Assembly (NCBI GenBank): GCA_022564385.1
Contig: JADFLN010000029.1
Location: 1-15,647, forward strand
Direction: 5' to 3'
DNA: 15,647 nt
Source: Nitrososphaerota archaeon
Lineage (GTDB): Archaea > Thermoproteota > Nitrososphaeria > Nitrososphaerales > Nitrosopumilaceae
Within the stretch, counting starts at the first letter, position 1. Each line of letters starts with the position of its first letter. This document shows positions 11,158 through 15,647 of the stretch, one piece after another. The translations under genes and the position numbers were made by a program. The notes beneath the pieces are model-generated. The model did no database searches. It saw only the letters and a list, made by a program, of their open reading frames with translations, and had not been told where the DNA came from.

Positions 11158-13653
11158 CTAGTTTTTGAATTCTTTTTTTATATTTCGTAAGAATTTAGAG
11201 TGAATTCGAATTCTCTCTAATGTTTGAGATTGTGTTCTTTCTGTTCCAGGTGTAGGATGAGACTTGAAGAATCGCTTGATATCATTTTCCATAGAGTCAT
11301 CTGCAATTAATGAAATACTTGCTACAATTCTGTTGAATAAAGGATTTCCACTGCCTACTTTTTTGCTTAGTTTATTCCAATTTTTCTTTAACCATGGCCA
11401 CATAATCTTTTTCCCATATGGATTAGCAGCTATTCGCATAATAGGCAATTGCATGTTTTGAGATCTGACTTCGGATGTCAAAGAGAATTGTAATGTCTTG
11501 ATCAAAAGTTTTTCATCACTAAAATTGCACATAGCACCCAAGAATCTTAGTTTCTCTTCCATGGTATTTGCTTTTCTGTATAATGAAATAAGTTGAGAAT
11601 ATGTTTTTGCATTACCGCCCCATGCAACCAATGAAAATACAGGTTCTCTAATGTCTGGATGTAATGTTACAGGTTTTCTCAAAAATGTTTTGAATCTTAA
11701 TTCTGCTTGCTCTATTATTGACTCATCTCCAAGTTTACCTAAAGAAAAGATTGCAAATCCTCTCAAGAATGCATCAGTATGTTTATCTGATTTCTGTGGA
11801 TCCCATCCAAGTTGAGATAGAATTTTTCTGAAATAATTAATTGGGTATTCTCTAATTTCTTCGGCAAAATCTTCAAAAAATGTCAGCGATGCCAAAAAAT
11901 TAAGATTGTTTGCAACGTTAGCTTGTGGAAGATATGAATCTTCATTAAAATATGCATCAGAAAAATCAAGATAATTTTGAATGTCTTCCTTTCCTGCAAC
12001 GCATAATGCAAACAAGTCATTTTGAATTGCCCATCTATCTACAGGTGGAATTTGTTTTTGAGCCACTAACATCTTTAGATCAAGTAAAATTCCTTCATCA
12101 TACTTTACCCGATAAAATCCTGTTCTGCCAATGTTTGCAACAAATCCCGAATCTTTTGGGAATTTTACAGTGATTGATTTTTTTATAATTAATTGGGTTT
12201 TAGTATCTTTTCCCAATCCATATGTAATTGGGATATACCAAAGTCCCTTCTGAGTTTTCTTTGTAGGCTCCATTAGAAATCGACTTTGCTTTAGAGTCAG
12301 AGTGTTATTGTTCTGAGAAATTTCTACTTGAGGAAATCCAGGCTGTTTTAGCCATGAATTCACCATACCACTAACTGGCATTTTTGATGCGTGACCAATC
12401 GCATCCCATAAATCTTGTCCTGTTGCATTATCATATTTGAAGGAAGACAGATATTTTTTGAGGCCCTTTCTAAAGTTAGTTTCACCAACATAATTTTCAA
12501 GCATTCGCAAGACACAGCCTCCTTTATCATAAGATATTGCATCAAAGATTTCTCGAATTTCTGCTGGAGAATTTACTTTAACATCAATTGGGTGAGTAGT
12601 TTTTAGTGAATCTAATCCCATTGCAACATTCATCGCACCTTCAATGAACTGGTCCCAAAGATTCCATTCAGGATAGAATTTATCTACAAACTTTGTTGCC
12701 ATAAAGGTTGCAAAACTTTCATTTAGCCACAAATCATTCCACCACTTCATTGTAACAAGATTTCCAAACCACATATGTGCAATCTCATGGGAGATTACTT
12801 CTGCAATGAATTGTTTTGTTTTGGTAGAAGATGTTTTTGGATCATAAAGCAGAATTGTCTCCCTAAAAGTTATTGCACCCCAGTTTTCCATGGCACCAGC
12901 AGCAAAGTCAGGAATTGCAATCAAGTCAAGTTTTGGTAATGGGTATTTTATTCCAAAATATTTTTCATAAGACACGAGAAGCTTTTTTCCCAATTCTAAT
13001 GAAAACTTCCCTTTTGATTTGTTTCCTTTTGTCGTTATTACTCGAATCTGTATTTTACCAATCTTTCCTGTTAGATATTCAAATTCTCCAACAGCAAGAT
13101 AGATCAAGTATGTTGAGACCAATGGAGTCTTTACAAATTTGTAAATAGTTTTACTTCCAATTTTTTTCTTGGATTTAACTGGCATGTTTGAGATTGCAGT
13201 GAATTTATTATCTGCAATAATTGAAATTTCAAATGTTGCTTTTGCGTCTGGTTTATCCCAACAAGGAAATGCACGTCTGGCGTCTGCCGCTTCAAACTGT
13301 GTTGTGGCAAGGTACTTTGTGTTACCACCTTGTTTGTATTGACTGCGATAAAATCCAAGAAGTTTATCATTTAAAATTCCCTGAAATTCCAAGTCAATTA
13401 TTACTTTGCCTGTAATTTTTTTCTCTAATGTAATTTGTAATTCTTCTTTTTTCTCATTTGTTTTTAAAGTGGATTTAATGAGTTTCCCTGCAGATGTTAC
13501 TTGACATGATTTTATCTTTAGTTCAGCACAGTTCATTGTAATTGTGTTTGTGTATTTTTTGCAATTTACCAAAATGGATTCAGTTCCATTAAAGGTAAAT
13601 TTTTTAAGATCAGGCTCAAAGGTTAATTCATAATTAATGGGAGTAATATTCAC
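11158..13653 (-). CDS. M1 family zinc aminopeptidase (tricorn-interacting factor type)
   Basis: 831 residues from GTG 13653. N-terminal beta domain to about 190; substrate motif GAMENWG at 253-259; zinc site HEIAH (H289, H293) with E312 in WLNESFA and catalytic E290; proton-donor tyrosine in SYDKGG (Y375). The C-terminal part (about 450-831) is the beta plus helical-repeat superhelix of F2/F3 factors and ERAP-like enzymes. It removes N-terminal residues from peptides, acting on proteasome products in the cytoplasm; no signal peptide is present. Length matches the family (about 780-880). The TATA-like TTAAAG near 13675-13680 sits some 23 bases before the GTG. First gene of a two-gene unit with the small anchored protein. 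Confidence 0.95.
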   Translation of the reverse strand: MNITPINYELTFEPDLKKFTFNGTESILVNCKKYTNTITMNCAELKIKSCQVTSAGKLIKSTLKTNEKKEELQITLEKKITGKVIIDLEFQGILNDKLLGFYRSQYKQGGNTKYLATTQFEAADARRAFPCWDKPDAKATFEISIIADNKFTAISNMPVKSKKKIGSKTIYKFVKTPLVSTYLIYLAVGEFEYLTGKIGKIQIRVITTKGNKSKGKFSLELGKKLLVSYEKYFGIKYPLPKLDLIAIPDFAAGAMENWGAITFRETILLYDPKTSSTKTKQFIAEVISHEIAHMWFGNLVTMKWWNDLWLNESFATFMATKFVDKFYPEWNLWDQFIEGAMNVAMGLDSLKTTHPIDVKVNSPAEIREIFDAISYDKGGCVLRMLENYVGETNFRKGLKKYLSSFKYDNATGQDLWDAIGHASKMPVSGMVNSWLKQPGFPQVEISQNNNTLTLKQSRFLMEPTKKTQKGLWYIPITYGLGKDTKTQLIIKKSITVKFPKDSGFVANIGRTGFYRVKYDEGILLDLKMLVAQKQIPPVDRWAIQNDLFALCVAGKEDIQNYLDFSDAYFNEDSYLPQANVANNLNFLASLTFFEDFAEEIREYPINYFRKILSQLGWDPQKSDKHTDAFLRGFAIFSLGKLGDESIIEQAELRFKTFLRKPVTLHPDIREPVFSLVAWGGNAKTYSQLISLYRKANTMEEKLRFLGAMCNFSDEKLLIKTLQFSLTSEVRSQNMQLPIMRIAANPYGKKIMWPWLKKNWNKLSKKVGSGNPLFNRIVASISLIADDSMENDIKRFFKSHPTPGTERTQSQTLERIRIHSKFLRNIKKEFKN

Positions 13654-13683
13654 GTCTGAAGTACTTTTGTTACTCTTTAAGTA

Positions 13684-13752
13684 GATTTTCTATTCTTGTA
13701 AACTACAGATTAATTTAACAGATTAGAAAATCAAATAAAGTTTTAAAATATA
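13684..13752. promoter_or_regulatory. Divergent promoter region with a spaced inverted repeat
   Basis: GATTTTCTA (13684-13692) and TAGAAAATC (13724-13732) are perfect nine-base inverted arms 31 bases apart, between the M1 gene and the mutase gene. AT box TTTTAAAATATA (13741-13752) serves the mutase gene. A half palindrome TTTAACA lies between the arms. Looping or joint control of both genes is possible. Confidence 0.4.
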
Positions 13753-13764
13753 CAAAAAACGAAC

Positions 13765-14193
13765 ATGATCATGAAACAAAAGACCACATCACGTAGTATC
13801 AAAATTTTGGTTGCTAAATTAGGTCTTGATGGTCATGATAGAGGTGCACTAGTTCTTTGTAGAGCGTTTAGAGATGCGGGGATGGAGGTAATTTATTCTG
13901 GACTTTTTGCAACCCCAGAAAGAATTGCACAGATTACAGAGGATGAAGATGTTGATGCAGTTGCAATGAGTTTGCTAAATGGTGCACATGGAACACTTTT
14001 TCCCAGAGTAGTAAAGGCAATAAAAAAGAAAGGTATCAACGATGTTCTTATTGTTGGGGGAGGGGTAATTCCAGATGTAGATCATAAAGCTTTGATAAAG
14101 TCAGGAATAAATCATGTGTTTGGTCCAGGTACACCACTGCCAACAATTATTGATCATATTACCACTGGTGTTTCTAAATTAAGAAAAATATAA
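13765..14193 (+). CDS. mcmA2: Methylmalonyl-CoA mutase, cobalamin-binding (small) subunit
   Basis: 142 residues from ATG 13765; ATG 13771 is an alternative and fits the TATA spacing better for a leaderless message. It is a stand-alone B12-binding domain: KILVAKLGLDGHDRGA with the base-off motif D22-G-H24-x-x-G27, whose H24 is the lower cobalt ligand, then MSLLNGAHGTLFP and VGGGVIPDVDHKAL with the GG of the nucleotide-tail pocket. It pairs with a separate large subunit, not in this window, to convert (R)-methylmalonyl-CoA to succinyl-CoA. In ammonia-oxidising archaea this is a step of the 3-hydroxypropionate/4-hydroxybutyrate carbon fixation cycle. It converges with ilvC (ten-base gap). Confidence 0.93.
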   Translation: MIMKQKTTSRSIKILVAKLGLDGHDRGALVLCRAFRDAGMEVIYSGLFATPERIAQITEDEDVDAVAMSLLNGAHGTLFPRVVKAIKKKGINDVLIVGGGVIPDVDHKALIKSGINHVFGPGTPLPTIIDHITTGVSKLRKI

Positions 14194-14203
14194 GAAAAAA
14201 AGA

Positions 14204-15202
14204 TTACTCTGTGGAATCAGGCCACAGCATTTTACGCATTTCTTTACCAACTTTTTCAATTTGGTGTTCGTCATATTGTTTCATGTATTTGTCAAATGAA
14301 TCTTTACCATTTTTCTGATATTCAGAGACCCACTCTTTGTTGAATGTGCCATCTTGAATCATGGTAAGAATTTTTTTCATCTTTTCTTTATTTGCAGAAT
14401 CCATCACCATTGGTCCACGAGTTAGACCACCATATCTGGCAGTTTCGCTGACACGTCTCCACATTCCATTAATTCCATATCTTTGAATCATATCTACAAT
14501 GAGTTTGAGTTCATGTAAAACTTCAAAGTATGCAATTTCTGGTTGATATCCTGCTTCAACTAGAGTTTCAAATGCATTTGTCACCATAGAAGCTGCACCA
14601 CCACAAAGGTCTGCTTGTTCACCAAACCAATCGGTTTCTACTTCTTCTTTAAAAGTAGTTTTAATTAGTCCAGCTCTTGCGCTTCCAATTGCTTTTGCAA
14701 TTCCTAATGTTCTATCCCAAGCTTTTCCTGTAAAGTCTTGTTCGACTGCAACAATTGATGGGGTTCCAAAATTGTCAAGATATGTTTCTCTAACTTTAGA
14801 GCCAGGTCCTTTTGGTGCAATCATTATTAGATCAACATTTTTTGGCGCTTCAATCCATTTCCAATAGATTGCAGCTGCATGAGAAAATGACAATGCTTTT
14901 CCTTCTGAAAGATTAGGTTCGATTTCATCTTTGTACACTTTAGCTTGAATCATATCTGGAATCAATACGTGAATAATGTCTCCTTGTTTTGTTGCATCTG
15001 CAACAGACATTACTTTGTGACCATCAGCTTCAGCTTTTTTCCAGCTCTTGCCACCTTCCTTAAGACCAATTATCACATTTAGACCAGAGTCCTTCATGTT
15101 GTTTGCTTGTGCATTACCTTGAATTCCATAACCAAGTACTGCGATTATTTGTCCCCTGATTGGATCAAGGCTAATATCGTTATCTTTCCATATTTTTGCC
15201 AT
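14204..15202 (-). CDS. ilvC: Ketol-acid reductoisomerase (class I)
   Basis: 332 residues from ATG 15202, normal for class I. NAD(P) motif GYGIQG at 24-29; cofactor loop GLKEGGKSW; H108; APKGPGS at 129-135; metal ligands D191 and E195 (ETDWFGEQADLCGG), E227 and E231 (YFEVLHELKL); S252 and the end NKEKMKKILTMIQDGTF. It carries out the isomerisation and reduction that give dihydroxy-valerate and -methylvalerate in valine and isoleucine synthesis. Oddities: the usual HGFNIHF after H108 is HAAAIYWKW, GPGH is GPGS, and the GSQGHA glycine loop is GIQGNA. All metal ligands remain, so activity is expected. Its own TATA box is at 15223-15231. Confidence 0.95.
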   Translation of the reverse strand: MAKIWKDNDISLDPIRGQIIAVLGYGIQGNAQANNMKDSGLNVIIGLKEGGKSWKKAEADGHKVMSVADATKQGDIIHVLIPDMIQAKVYKDEIEPNLSEGKALSFSHAAAIYWKWIEAPKNVDLIMIAPKGPGSKVRETYLDNFGTPSIVAVEQDFTGKAWDRTLGIAKAIGSARAGLIKTTFKEEVETDWFGEQADLCGGAASMVTNAFETLVEAGYQPEIAYFEVLHELKLIVDMIQRYGINGMWRRVSETARYGGLTRGPMVMDSANKEKMKKILTMIQDGTFNKEWVSEYQKNGKDSFDKYMKQYDEHQIEKVGKEMRKMLWPDSTE

Positions 15203-15222
15203 AATTGTATCAAGAATATTGC

Positions 15223-15231
15223 AAATATTAA
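15223..15231 (-). promoter_or_regulatory. TATA box of ilvC
   Basis: TTAATATTT on the minus strand, centred 25 bases before ATG 15202 and just after the zinc-ribbon stop, so ilvC can be transcribed on its own as a leaderless message. Confidence 0.5.
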
Positions 15232-15240
15232 CTATGAAAT

Positions 15241-15360
15241 TTAGATTTCAATTATTTTGTTGCAAGAACGACATTTTACAGTGACATTTTTACCAGACAA
15301 TCTAACAAATCTCTTTGAACCACACTTAGGGCAAATAGGACAAGAACGTACTGGTTCCAT
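15241..15360 (-). CDS. Zinc-ribbon mini-protein
   Basis: 39 residues from ATG 15360 to TAA 15241-15243. It is essentially one zinc ribbon: MEPVRSCPICPKCGSKRFV, a short strand pair, then VKCRSCNKIIEI. Cysteines 10 and 13 with 30 and 33 are the likely four ligands; C7 is spare. Ribbons of this size sit in RNA polymerase subunits, ribosomal proteins and Nob1, and its place 23 bases behind the aIF2-gamma gene suggests a translation-related role. Homology to any one of these is not shown. Confidence 0.7.
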   Translation of the reverse strand: MEPVRSCPICPKCGSKRFVRLSGKNVTVKCRSCNKIIEI

Positions 15361-15383
15361 CAACATTTAGTAGAATTTGGTTG

Positions 15384-15647
15384 TTATTTGATTTTGCCAC
15401 TACCAAGTATTCTAATAGTGGTGGATTCAGGTTTTAGAATCACTGCAATATCACCTAGTTTACAAACTACAGGTTTTTCAAATTTCAATTTCAATGGGGA
15501 GATTGATAAAAAATTTGCAGCTTTAATTTGCAATCCAATATTAACTAAACAACCTTGATTTTCTGCAATTTCACTCTTGTAAAACGGATTCTTTTGAAAA
15601 TCAAGTTCAATTTCAGATTTTACATCCACCATTCCCCCTTCAGAACT
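15384..15647 (-). CDS. Translation initiation factor aIF2 gamma subunit, C-terminal end (partial)
   Basis: The frame runs off the right edge; 87 codons and the stop are visible. It carries the third beta-barrel of the eIF2-gamma/EF-Tu type: ELDFQKNPFYKSEI, then CLVNIGLQIKAANFLSIS (canonical LLNVGTATT...), LKLKFEKPVVCKLGDIAVIL (canonical RPVCAEPGDRVAI) and IRILGSGKIK (canonical WRLIGYGIIK). In aIF2 this domain helps hold methionyl-tRNA on the ribosome. The match is divergent, so another GTPase of the family such as SelB-like cannot be excluded. Methionine at 15632 is internal, not the start. Confidence 0.7.
   Translation of the reverse strand, partial: SSEGGMVDVKSEIELDFQKNPFYKSEIAENQGCLVNIGLQIKAANFLSISPLKLKFEKPVVCKLGDIAVILKPESTTIRILGSGKIK

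Noticed and set aside
12873..13415. Several frames of 64-91 residues on both strands inside the aminopeptidase gene
   Set aside because: They lie within the conserved M1 coding sequence and have no family features.
1..15647. CRISPR array, tRNA, rRNA, insertion sequence or toxin-antitoxin system
   Set aside because: No regularly spaced repeats, no cloverleaf or rRNA-like segment, no transposase or terminal inverted repeats seen by eye; the RHH protein has no toxin-like neighbour.

Overview
The window looks like a chromosomal segment of a marine ammonia-oxidising archaeon (Nitrososphaeria/Thaumarchaeota, Nitrosopumilus-like). The evidence is AT-rich DNA, TTG/GTG starts, TATA boxes about 25 bases before start codons (leaderless transcripts), and typical genes: a DUF106 membrane protein, a C2H2 mini-protein, CHGIC zinc-ribbon proteins, tandem AsnC/RAM proteins, the cobalamin-binding subunit of methylmalonyl-CoA mutase (3-hydroxypropionate/4-hydroxybutyrate cycle) and an aIF2-gamma C-terminus. 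The lineage is inferred from gene content only.

Layout. 1-2050 is a worn accessory stretch: the end of a response regulator, a decayed segment, a small membrane-anchored protein beside an ABM-fold protein, then on the minus strand a frameshifted two-helix membrane protein, a 39-residue N-terminal fragment of TATA-binding protein, and an acidic 31-residue ORF. 2085-5755 carries small regulatory and membrane genes: DUF1059, DUF106, a ribbon-helix-helix protein, a divergent C2H2/winged-helix pair, a two-helix membrane protein, a shortened CHGIC zinc-ribbon protein, a tandem RAM-domain protein and a DUF6659-like protein. 5795-9700 is a minus-strand operon etfB-etfA-fixCX, an electron-transfer flavoprotein with its quinone reductase, the FixX-type ferredoxin being fused to FixC. 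9808-9934 is a decayed second copy of the C2H2/winged-helix intergenic region, followed by an AhpD-like gene of different base composition. 10752-15647 is more conventional: a secreted or membrane-anchored protein with an M1 aminopeptidase, the mutase subunit, ketol-acid reductoisomerase, a zinc-ribbon mini-protein and aIF2-gamma.

The most notable signal is a 13-bp palindrome, TTAACA-W-TGTTAA, present at least eight times in perfect or near-perfect form. At five promoters (DUF1059, the decayed gene near 4235, the RAM protein, the etf operon and the C2H2 gene) its centre lies about 15-18 bases upstream of the TATA-box centre, just outside the expected BRE. At the RAM gene a further near-perfect copy covers the predicted transcription start and start codon. 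This looks like the operator of a local or global regulator that could link ETF electron transfer to these small regulators. I do not recall a published description of it.
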